From contig JANWYN010000001.1 in assembly GCA_025055235.1 (NCBI GenBank), forward strand, positions 1 through 51,102: a DNA stretch of 51,102 nt. Reading direction: 5' to 3'. This DNA is from Candidatus Roseilinea sp. (GTDB lineage Bacteria; Chloroflexota; Anaerolineae; J036; Brachytrichaceae). A model generated the notes under the pieces. It did no database searches and was not told the origin of the DNA. It was given only the letters and a program-made list of their open reading frames with translations. Positions 43,106-51,102 of the stretch are shown here, in pieces; positions within the stretch are counted from its first letter, which is position 1, and each line of letters opens with the position of its first letter. The translations under genes and the position numbers were made by a program.

Positions 43106-43138
43106 AGAAACCAGGTTTCTTCGAGAAACCTGGTTTCT
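43106..43138. repeat. Perfect 15-bp inverted repeat with self-palindromic arms
   Basis: AGAAACCAGGTTTCT, loop TCG, AGAAACCTGGTTTCT. Each arm is itself AGAAACC-N-GGTTTCT, so the element is four 7-bp words in alternating orientation. It lies between the binding-protein and MalF-type genes and can form one long or two short hairpins. Confidence 0.85.
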
Positions 43139-43153
43139 CGACCGTCAAACCGT

Positions 43154-44584
43154 TCACTCGATGCCGAACTTCTTCATCTCCTCGCGCTGGGCGGCGAAGT
43201 AGGGGATGCCCTCCGAGTCGAGATACGCGACGGCCTCCTCCGGCTTCATCTCGCCCTTGCGCAGCTTCTCGATCGTGGGATCGAGGAACTTGCTGGGGAA
43301 CTCCCAGAGGTTCAGGTTGAGCGGGTACGGCGTGTACATCGGCCCGGGCAACGCCGCCGCGCGCACGCGCGCGTCGTAGCCCTGCGGCGCCCACTCCGGC
43401 TTCAGCACCGCGTCCGACATGGCCACCTCCTTCAACACCGGCGTCTCGTAGGCGCCGCGGCCGATAATGGTCGCGCCCTCTTTGTCGGCCGTGAGGAAGC
43501 GCGCGAACGCCCAGGCCAGGTCGGGGTTCTTGGTGGCGGCGGCGATGGCGTTGGTGGACAGCATGGTGTTCAACGCCGGCCGGTAATCGGCGCGCATCTT
43601 GGGGATGAGCGCCATGCCGTAGTTGAACTGCAAGTCGCGGAACGACCAGCCGGCGTCCCAGTCGCCGCCGGAGAACATGGCCACCTTGCCCGCGCCGAAG
43701 CCGCCGGCGTAGACCTGATACGTGGCGTTCTCGTCCGGCGTGATTTGCGACTTGTCCACGACCGAGGTCTCGTAGTACAGGCGCATCACGTTCAGGCCGA
43801 CCGGCGAATCGAAGGCGGTCTTCGCGGGGAACACCTGCGGCACGGCCCAGAAGTCGTCCGGCTTTTGCAGCCACCACAGCCAGCCGACGTTATCGAACGT
43901 GGTGCCGAACTGCAGGCCGTACTGCCCCTGTTCGGGCTTGGTCAGGCGCTTGGCCGCCTCGCGCGCGTCGTCCCATGTCCAGTCGTCGGTCGGGTACGGC
44001 TCGCCAGCAGCGTCGAAGATGTCTTTGTTGTAATACAGAATCGGCACCCACGTGCCCATGATCAGGGCGTGCATGCGGCTCGTGCCGTATTTGGCCTGCA
44101 CGGCGTCGGTCATGTCGGTGATGAACAGATCGGGTTTGCTCAGCACCGGGTCGGCCTTGAAGTAGTCGCTGAAGTCAAGCAACTGCTTCTCGAGCGCGTA
44201 GCGCAGCAGGCTGAAGTCGCCGTAGATCACGTCGGGCGGCTGACCGGCTGCCATGGTCGCGGCGACCTTCTGGTACATCTCGTCGTAGGGCAGCACGCTG
44301 AGCTTGACCTTGGCGCCGGGGTTGGCCTGCTCGAAAGCGCGCACGGCTTCTTCGCGCGACTGGTTTGCCGGACCGAGGTCATAGTGCATATACTCGATCT
44401 GTCCCGTCAGACCGGCAGCGGTTGATGGGGCGGTAGTCGGGACGTCGGCAGCCTGTGTGTCGGACGGCGCTGCCGGCGCCCCCGGCTGAGCCGCCGGCGC
44501 GCACGCAGCAAGCGTCGCCGCGCTGGCGGTCGCAAAGGCGGAGAGCTGTAAGAACCTCCGCCGCGTGATGAGTTTGCTTTTCAT
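43154..44584 (-). CDS. Extracellular solute-binding protein with Tat-type lipoprotein signal (second importer)
   Basis: 476 aa. The N-terminus has the twin-Arg motif TRRRFLQLSAF followed by a lipobox (TLAAC, Cys near residue 28), so it is probably exported folded by Tat and lipidated. Family-1 sugar-binding fold: VRAFEQANPGAKVKLSVLPYD, GQPPDVIYGDF and ARFLTADKEG. It is the first gene of binding protein, permease, permease, DUF4185-like. SD GGAGG lies upstream; a leader hairpin sits at 44619-44649. The ligand is unknown. Confidence 0.9.
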   Translation of the reverse strand: MKSKLITRRRFLQLSAFATASAATLAACAPAAQPGAPAAPSDTQAADVPTTAPSTAAGLTGQIEYMHYDLGPANQSREEAVRAFEQANPGAKVKLSVLPYDEMYQKVAATMAAGQPPDVIYGDFSLLRYALEKQLLDFSDYFKADPVLSKPDLFITDMTDAVQAKYGTSRMHALIMGTWVPILYYNKDIFDAAGEPYPTDDWTWDDAREAAKRLTKPEQGQYGLQFGTTFDNVGWLWWLQKPDDFWAVPQVFPAKTAFDSPVGLNVMRLYYETSVVDKSQITPDENATYQVYAGGFGAGKVAMFSGGDWDAGWSFRDLQFNYGMALIPKMRADYRPALNTMLSTNAIAAATKNPDLAWAFARFLTADKEGATIIGRGAYETPVLKEVAMSDAVLKPEWAPQGYDARVRAAALPGPMYTPYPLNLNLWEFPSKFLDPTIEKLRKGEMKPEEAVAYLDSEGIPYFAAQREEMKKFGIE

Positions 44585-44618
44585 GTTCGCTTCCTCCCAG
44601 AACAGATTCCCGATCGGT

Positions 44619-44649
44619 GTAGAGGATCGCTGCGGAGAGCGACCTCTAC
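44619..44649. promoter_or_regulatory. Leader hairpin of the second importer operon
   Basis: GTAGAGG (44619-44625) pairs with CCTCTAC (44643-44649), and TCGCT pairs with AGCGA inside, with one bulged base. It lies in the 241-bp gap between the LacI stop and the binding-protein start, 35 bp before that ATG. It could terminate the upstream operon or control the importer. No further palindrome resembling the LacI-type operator was seen in this gap. Confidence 0.45.
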
Positions 44650-44825
44650 GGGTTGCGGAGCGCGATCGCCACAGGCTGACCCCTACATCCCATTCGGAAT
44701 CTGCTCTAACCCAGAATGCAGGTCGCTAGCAGACCGGCATCCGAAGTGAAGTTCACCCTTGCGCCCGATCCATCGGTCGGGCCGCGTCACGAATTCGATT
44801 TGCAACTCGCCTGCGATCACCTCCT

Positions 44826-45845
44826 TTACGCCGAGCGGCGCACGACGAGTTCGGTCGGCAACACCACATGCCGCGGTTGCACCTCGCCGCCGCTCAAATG
44901 GCCGAGCAGCATCTCGGCTGCCCGGCTGCCCATCTCGTGCGCGGGCAAGCGCACCGTGGTTAGCGCCGGCTCCACAAAGCTGGCGAAGTCGAAGTCGTCG
45001 AAGCCGGTGACGGCGATGTCGTCGGGGATGCGCAGGCCGCGCGCCCGAATGGCCTGCATCGCGCCCACGGCGAGCAGGTCGGTGGCCGCAGCGATCGCGG
45101 TCGGTCGTGCATCGCTCGCCTCCAGCATGCGCCCCACGGCCAGCGCGCCGCCTTCGTGTGTCCAGTCCGGGCTGCTGACGCCCATGATGTAAGCGTCGAG
45201 GCCGTAAGCGCGCATCGCCGACTCGTAGCCTCGGCGACGCTCGTCCACGGCCGGCCAGCGTTGCGTGCTGTCCAGGAAGGCGATGCGGCGATGGCCGCGC
45301 GCAATCAGGTGTTGCGTCACCGCGCGCCCGCCTTCGAAGTTGGCTGCGCACACGCTGTAGCCTCGGTCGCCCAGCGAGTCGCACTCAAGCATGACGAACA
45401 CCGCGTGCGCCTCGATCAGCTCATTCAGTAGATGCGGGTTGCAAGCGTTCTCGCCATGCAGGAAGATCACCGCGCCGTCAATGCGCCGGGTCTGGAAGGG
45501 CGAGAGGATGTCATCGGCGCGCACCGGCTGGTCGCTGGGCAGCCATTCGATCAGCACGTCGTAGTCGCGCGCGCGGGCCATCTCGGCCAGGCCGGTCAAC
45601 ACCTCGCCGTAGAACGGGTCGGCCAGGCCGCGCGGGTTGGGGTCGGACACGATGAACCCGAGCGCCTGCGCCTGGCCCCGCCGCATGCGCTGCGCCACGC
45701 GGTTGGGGCGATAGTTGAGGCGCACGACGGCCTCCATCACGCGCGCCTGAATCTCCGGCCGCACGAAGGCCTTGCCGTTCAACACATTCGATACGGTCTG
45801 GATCGAGACGCCGGCCGTCTCGGCCACATCGCGCATCGTCGCCAT
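44826..45845 (-). CDS. LacI family transcriptional regulator
   Basis: 339 aa from ATG 45845 (MATMRDVAETAGVSIQTVSNVLNG). HTH and hinge helix (residues 4-60, RLNYRPNRVAQRMRRG), then a periplasmic-binding-like core with ALGFIVSDPNPRG, RRIDGAVIFLHGEN, GHRRIAFLD and IAVTGFDDFDFA. It is the last gene of the ThDP, dehydrogenase, cupin, LacI operon, so it probably regulates its own operon and the adjacent importer. The likely site is the 18-bp palindrome at 48960. Confidence 0.92.
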   Translation of the reverse strand: MATMRDVAETAGVSIQTVSNVLNGKAFVRPEIQARVMEAVVRLNYRPNRVAQRMRRGQAQALGFIVSDPNPRGLADPFYGEVLTGLAEMARARDYDVLIEWLPSDQPVRADDILSPFQTRRIDGAVIFLHGENACNPHLLNELIEAHAVFVMLECDSLGDRGYSVCAANFEGGRAVTQHLIARGHRRIAFLDSTQRWPAVDERRRGYESAMRAYGLDAYIMGVSSPDWTHEGGALAVGRMLEASDARPTAIAAATDLLAVGAMQAIRARGLRIPDDIAVTGFDDFDFASFVEPALTTVRLPAHEMGSRAAEMLLGHLSGGEVQPRHVVLPTELVVRRSA

Positions 45846-45852
45846 CGCTCGA

Positions 45853-46245
45853 TCAACTCCCTGCGAAGAACGCATCGTTGCCGAAGTGACGTGGGCGCGG
45901 CATCGTCACCCACAGAAAGCGCACCCGCTCGGTCAACACGGTCACCTTGAACGCCGTGCCCATCGTGAGCAGGATGAGATCGCCGGGCTTGACCGCAGCG
46001 ATGTGCGTCTCGTTGAACATGGGCGGGTCGCGCCATTCCAGTTGCATCTCCCCTTCGATGACGTACCACACCTCGTCATTCCACAGATGCCACGCCTGCG
46101 ACAAATCATCTTCGCGGCGCTTCTCCGAGAAGGCCGCCACGCAGCACGGCTCATCGAACTTGACGTCCTCCCACGAGGTGTAATGGCCGCCGTAGGCGTG
46201 ATACTTCTGCAGCGCCTGTGGCTCGAAGCGAGCAATCTGAATCAT
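45853..46245 (-). CDS. Cupin-domain protein
   Basis: 130 aa from ATG 46245, overlapping the dehydrogenase stop (ATGA) with GAGGAG upstream. Single cupin: WHLWNDEVWYVIEGEMQLEW holds the motif-1 Glu, and KPGDLILLTMGTAFKVTVL is motif 2. Motif 1 has only one of the usual His residues, so the metal site may be altered. It may be a sugar isomerase or effector-binding protein; the function is unknown. Lies 7 bp before lacI. Confidence 0.75.
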   Translation of the reverse strand: MIQIARFEPQALQKYHAYGGHYTSWEDVKFDEPCCVAAFSEKRREDDLSQAWHLWNDEVWYVIEGEMQLEWRDPPMFNETHIAAVKPGDLILLTMGTAFKVTVLTERVRFLWVTMPRPRHFGNDAFFAGS

Positions 46246-47264
46246 GCGAAGCTCCTCTGCCGCAGCGCTTCCATGCGCGAGCGGCCTTTGACATCCGGGT
46301 TGGCCAGCGCGAGCGGCCATTCTCCGCGCAACACACGCACGGCCTCGTCCGCAGCCATGTGCCGCACGCGCGCATAGGCCGCATCGGAGCAGTAGGCCGC
46401 GTGCGGCGTGACGATGACGTTATCCAGCGCAAGCAACGGGTGGTCGCGAGGCAGCGGCTCGGTCGCGAACACGTCGAGCGCCGCGCCGGCGATGCGCCGC
46501 GCGCGCAGCGCCTCGACCAGCGCCGCCTCGTCCACCAGCGCGCCGCGGCTGGTGTTGATGAGGAAGGCGCCGGGCTTCATCAGGTCCAGTTGGCGCGCGC
46601 CGATCATGCCACGCGTGGCCGGCGAAAGCGGCGCGTGAAGCGAGACGTAGTCGCTCTCGCGCAACAAATCGTCCAGCGCAACCGGCGCCACGCCGTGCTG
46701 CGCAAACAGCCTTGCTTCGACGTATGGGTCATACGCGCAGATGCGCATGCCGAATGGTGCCAGCTTGTCCACCACGAGGCGGGCGATCCGGCCGAAGCCG
46801 ACCAGGCCGAGCGTTTCGCCGCGCAAGCTGCCCATCGGCGTCAGCTCGGCTTCGAGCCGGCGCCCATCCGGCCACCAGCCGTTGCGCAGCTTGCGATCCA
46901 ACGGGAACAGGCGGCGCGCGCAGGCCAGGATGAACATCACCACGTGGTTCGACACTTCATCGGCGCAGAAGCCGGGCGTGTGTGCGATGATGATGCCCTG
47001 CTCCGTCGCCGCCGGCAGGTCGTAGTGGTCAAGGCCGATGGTGTAGCCGACCACGGCCAGGCAGCGTGGCAGGCGCGCCAAGGTGCGCCGCGAGAAGGGC
47101 ATGACCTCGCTCAGCACCAGGTCGGCATCGCGCGCAGCGGTGATGAGCGCATCCTCGTCGCTCGCGCCGGCGCAGACGAGTTCCGCGCCGACGGCAGCGA
47201 GCGCCGCGCGCTCAATCGGCAGCGCCGCATTCGGATCGGCTTCGGCATGGACGACCTTGAACAT
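46242..47264 (-). CDS. D-2-hydroxyacid dehydrogenase (NAD-dependent)
   Basis: 340 aa. NAD-binding LGLVGFGRIARLVVDKLAPFG near residue 155, and the catalytic triad of the family: Arg in LINTSRGALVDE, Glu in DVFATEPLPRDHPL and His in VIVTPHAAYCSD. It reduces 2-oxoacids to D-2-hydroxyacids or the reverse. It follows the ThDP enzyme by a 1-bp gap and overlaps the cupin gene, so it may act on the product of the ThDP enzyme; the exact substrate is unknown. Confidence 0.9.
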   Translation of the reverse strand: MFKVVHAEADPNAALPIERAALAAVGAELVCAGASDEDALITAARDADLVLSEVMPFSRRTLARLPRCLAVVGYTIGLDHYDLPAATEQGIIIAHTPGFCADEVSNHVVMFILACARRLFPLDRKLRNGWWPDGRRLEAELTPMGSLRGETLGLVGFGRIARLVVDKLAPFGMRICAYDPYVEARLFAQHGVAPVALDDLLRESDYVSLHAPLSPATRGMIGARQLDLMKPGAFLINTSRGALVDEAALVEALRARRIAGAALDVFATEPLPRDHPLLALDNVIVTPHAAYCSDAAYARVRHMAADEAVRVLRGEWPLALANPDVKGRSRMEALRQRSFA

Positions 47265-47265
47265 G

Positions 47266-48921
47266 TCACTGATACCGGCTGCTCTTACCCAGCGCGAGCG
47301 CCGGCTCCTCGCGCGTAATGACCTCCAGGAGCGCTGCGCGTCCGGCTTCGACCTCGGCGATGCACCGGCGGAGCGCAGGCGCGAGGTGTTCGGGTTTCTC
47401 CACGCGCTCGGTATATCCGCCCAGCCCGTCGGCCACCTTCGAGAAATTGCCGGATAGATAGCGCGCGCCGTACTTCTCGGTGGAGATGGGCAGGAATTTG
47501 TCGTAGCCGCCCATCAGCCCGTTGTTCATCACGATGGTCAGGATGGGGATGCGCAAGCGGACGGCCGTCTCGAAGTCCATGCCCACCATGCCGAACGCTG
47601 CGTCGCCCATCAGGTTCACGCACAAGCAATCCGGCCGCGCCAGCTTGGCGCCCATGGCCAAACCCAGCCCGGTGCCGAGCTGCGTGGTCTTGCCCCAGCC
47701 GATGTAGCCGTGGGGGATGACGGCCTCATAGAATGGCACCATCTGATCGCGCGGGTGGCCACTATCGTGCGTGACGATGGTGCGCGCGCGGTCCACCGCG
47801 CGCATCAGCTCCCAGATCACACGATACGGGCTGATCGGCGCATCATCGCAGGTCAGGCGCGGCCACCACGCCTTCATGAAGTCGGCTTTCACGGCGCGGA
47901 TCGCTTCGACGATGTGCCGGCCGTCGCGCCGGCGTTCGGCGCCGAGCCGGCAACGCGCTTCCTCGATCATCTGGCGCAGCACCAACTTGGCGTCGCCGAT
48001 CGCGCCGTAGCTGACGGCGTAGTCCTTGCTCAAGTCGGCTTCGCTGTTGGTCACCTGGGCGATAGTTTTGCCGGGCGGCAACTCGACGTTGTAGGTGGAT
48101 CGGGTGAAGCTGGTGCCAACGCCAAAGACGAGATCCGCTCGGTCGAGAAAGTGATCCACCGTGCGCGGCCGCGAGCGACCGCCGGCTCCGAGCGCAAGCG
48201 GATGATCCTCCGGAAAGGCGCTCTTGCCGTTCAAGGTGGTCAACACCGGAGCCTGCACCAATTCGGCGAACTCGCGCAGTTCGGCGCACGCCTCGGCGTA
48301 GAACACGCCCTGCCCGGCTACGATCACCGGCGACTTGGCAGCGAGCAGCGCGCGCACCGCCTCGCGCACGTCGGCTGGGTCGCCCTGCGACCGGCGCGCG
48401 CGCACCGGCGCATATTGGCGACATGCCTCGCATACCGGCTCATCCATCACGTCAGTTGGAATCTCGAGCAGGACCGGGCCGGGCTTGCCGGAGCGCAGCA
48501 GCGTGAACGCGCGCCGCATCATATGTGGGATGCGGTCGGCCTGGTGCACGAATTCGGCCCACTTGGCGACGTTGGCGTAGCTATCCACGGCGCGGAAGTT
48601 GGGCGGCACGCCCTGCTCGGCGCGCTCATAGCCGCCGGGCAGGATCAGAATCGGGGAGGCGTCGCCGTAGGCCTGCGCCACGCCGGCGAAGGCGTTCTCG
48701 ATTCCGCCGGCGTATTGCACCGCCGCCACGCCGATGCGCCGGCCGTTCGACACACGGCTGAAGCCGTCAGCGATGTTGATCGCGACGCGTTCGGTGCGCG
48801 CGATGATGGGACGAATATCGAGCGCTGCGGCCGCGTCTATAACGGCGTTGTCAGGGAAGCACATCAGATGCTCCACTCCCTCCGCCTTGAGAATCTGGGC
48901 GACGGCGTCTTTGCCTTTCAA
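47266..48921 (-). CDS. Thiamine-diphosphate-dependent enzyme, acetolactate-synthase-like
   Basis: 551 aa. Three domains: PYR (1-165) with the activating Glu in IARTERVAINIADGFSR, where acetolactate synthases have R-H-E; a central domain (185-320) that lacks an obvious FAD site; and PP with GDAAFGMVGMDFETAV..NN (ThDP-Mg motif) near residue 440. The family includes acetolactate synthase, glyoxylate carboligase and decarboxylases. Its companions (2-hydroxyacid dehydrogenase, cupin, sugar importer) fit catabolism rather than branched-chain amino-acid synthesis. Strong promoter and operator lie upstream. Confidence 0.83.
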   Translation of the reverse strand: MKGKDAVAQILKAEGVEHLMCFPDNAVIDAAAALDIRPIIARTERVAINIADGFSRVSNGRRIGVAAVQYAGGIENAFAGVAQAYGDASPILILPGGYERAEQGVPPNFRAVDSYANVAKWAEFVHQADRIPHMMRRAFTLLRSGKPGPVLLEIPTDVMDEPVCEACRQYAPVRARRSQGDPADVREAVRALLAAKSPVIVAGQGVFYAEACAELREFAELVQAPVLTTLNGKSAFPEDHPLALGAGGRSRPRTVDHFLDRADLVFGVGTSFTRSTYNVELPPGKTIAQVTNSEADLSKDYAVSYGAIGDAKLVLRQMIEEARCRLGAERRRDGRHIVEAIRAVKADFMKAWWPRLTCDDAPISPYRVIWELMRAVDRARTIVTHDSGHPRDQMVPFYEAVIPHGYIGWGKTTQLGTGLGLAMGAKLARPDCLCVNLMGDAAFGMVGMDFETAVRLRIPILTIVMNNGLMGGYDKFLPISTEKYGARYLSGNFSKVADGLGGYTERVEKPEHLAPALRRCIAEVEAGRAALLEVITREEPALALGKSSRYQ

Positions 48922-48959
48922 GTCACACCTGCAGCTTTGAATCGTTATGCCTGTCGTAG

Positions 48960-49011
48960 AACGTTCAATTGAACGTTAAAGCATATTAATTGCCTCCGGT
49001 GCGCTTGTCAA
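48960..49011 (-). promoter_or_regulatory. Sigma-70 promoter with 18-bp palindromic operator before the ThDP operon
   Basis: On the minus strand: -35 TTGACA (49011-49006), 17-bp spacer, -10 TAATAT (48988-48983), then 5 bp and the perfect palindrome AACGTTCAATTGAACGTT (48977-48960) over the expected transcription start. The first gene starts at 48921. The AACGTT ends resemble LacI-family operators, and the operon's own lacI gene is the natural candidate. Confidence 0.75.
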
Positions 49012-49054
49012 TCACTTATTGTCGAACTGACCCTCAGGCGCCGTGTGGATAGTA

Positions 49055-49280
49055 GCCGCAGGCTTCATGCCTGCGCGCCCACGCCCGCGCCGTGAAAGAC
49101 AGCGCGGCCATGAATGAGCCGCGCTGAAAGCAGCGGGCGATGCGTGGTTCGTGTGGTAACCGCAGGCTTCACGCCTGCGGCCCGTGCGCGCTACCGCTCG
49201 TCCCCTGGCCCGGCGGCTTCGCGTCGGACTTTAGCCGTCATGCCCGCGGAGGCGCTAATCGTTGCTTGCGCGGGCATGAC
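49055..49280. repeat. Cluster of four REP-like palindromes
   Basis: The 487-bp gap 48922-49408 has no gene. It holds the promoter/operator above and this cluster: CGCAGGC-ttcat-GCCTGCG (49057-49075); CAGCGCGGC/GCCGCGCTG (49100-49126); CCGCAGGC-ttcac-GCCTGCGG (49160-49180), a second copy of the first with the same GTGTGG lead; and GTCATGCCCGCG/CGCGGGCATGAC (49237-49280). All arms are perfect. From 49281 to 49408 only the possible amylosucrase -10 box (GATAAT, 49395-49400) is seen. Confidence 0.75.
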
Positions 49281-49408
49281 GTAGCTGCGGTTCCAGAACT
49301 AAACACGCTTTGACTGAGCAAGCGGGTTTAGCAGGGTGCGTTCGCGTATTGGGTCAAAATGTCGCGCGATAGAGCAGGGACGCCTCGCCGATCCGATAAT
49401 GGGCGGCC

Positions 49409-51102
<1,694 letters not shown>

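Noticed and set aside
47266..48921. Biosynthetic acetolactate synthase (ilvB)
   Set aside because: No small subunit or ilv genes nearby and the motif around the activating Glu is atypical, so only the superfamily is assigned.

Overview
The window is a high-GC, densely coded bacterial chromosome segment. It probably comes from a Chloroflexota (Anaerolineae-like) genome. That assignment is an inference from protein style: a serine-hydrolase-like protein with a stalk domain, a multi-TM mannosyltransferase-like protein with a beta-sandwich tail, N-terminally extended RecG, many sugar ABC transporters and Gfo/Idh oxidoreductases, and TANNNT boxes right before start codons. No rRNA or phylogenetic marker was compared.

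Layout. 1-3055 (minus): operon of SCP2 protein, tandem NTF2-like protein, type II pantothenate-kinase-like protein and a glycerol-1-phosphate-dehydrogenase-like enzyme cut by the left edge. 3156-7642: serine-hydrolase-like protein without the catalytic serine, acetamidase/formamidase, SH3b protein, and a DUF262/DUF1524 (GmrSD-like) probable defence gene. 7792-19967: amino-sugar region with two Gfo/Idh oxidoreductases, a sugar isomerase-like enzyme, a BadF-type kinase, a complete sugar ABC importer, a GntR/UTRA regulator, a NamZ-type exo-muramidase (DUF1343) and an AnmK-MurQ fusion. I read it as cell-wall amino-sugar (MurNAc) salvage: release by NamZ, import, phosphorylation by the BadF kinase or AnmK, and lactyl-ether cleavage by MurQ. 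19995-20518: tRNA-Ser(GCU), tRNA-Ser(UGA) and tRNA-Leu(UAA). 20562-30483: housekeeping genes ppk1, prmA, infA, an LLM flavin oxidoreductase, an HTH protein, degV, recG, coaD and a coiled-coil protein. 30556-39958: membrane glycosyltransferase-like protein, a drug-type ABC ATPase without permease, GNAT, a NarL-type two-component pair split by an M23 peptidase, a BI-1 protein, a polysaccharide deacetylase and a lipoprotein. 40028-48921 (minus): a LacI-controlled cluster of ThDP enzyme, D-2-hydroxyacid dehydrogenase, cupin, LacI regulator, second sugar ABC importer and a DUF4185-like protein. 49409-51102: amylosucrase, cut by the right edge.

The most unusual signal is not a gene. At least seven places carry arrays of degenerate 7-bp repeats, and each place has its own heptamer word. 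Several are built as two arms in opposite orientation, so they could fold into long hairpins. They fill gaps between genes (14056-14133, 26646-26723), flank tRNAs (20088-20195, 20294-20428) and lie in frame inside two protein genes (18414-18477; 31036-31084, 31351-31413, 31687-31750). They resemble in form the heptameric STRR repeats of heterocystous cyanobacteria.

A second pattern is a TANNNT box exactly 7 nt before the start codon of five genes (10103, 17880, 22690, 29947, 39305), with looser versions at three more, which suggests leaderless transcription. Other points are the AnmK-MurQ fusion, a shared 9-mer that may be the GntR operator, and an 18-bp perfect palindrome over the start of a strong promoter ahead of the ThDP operon.
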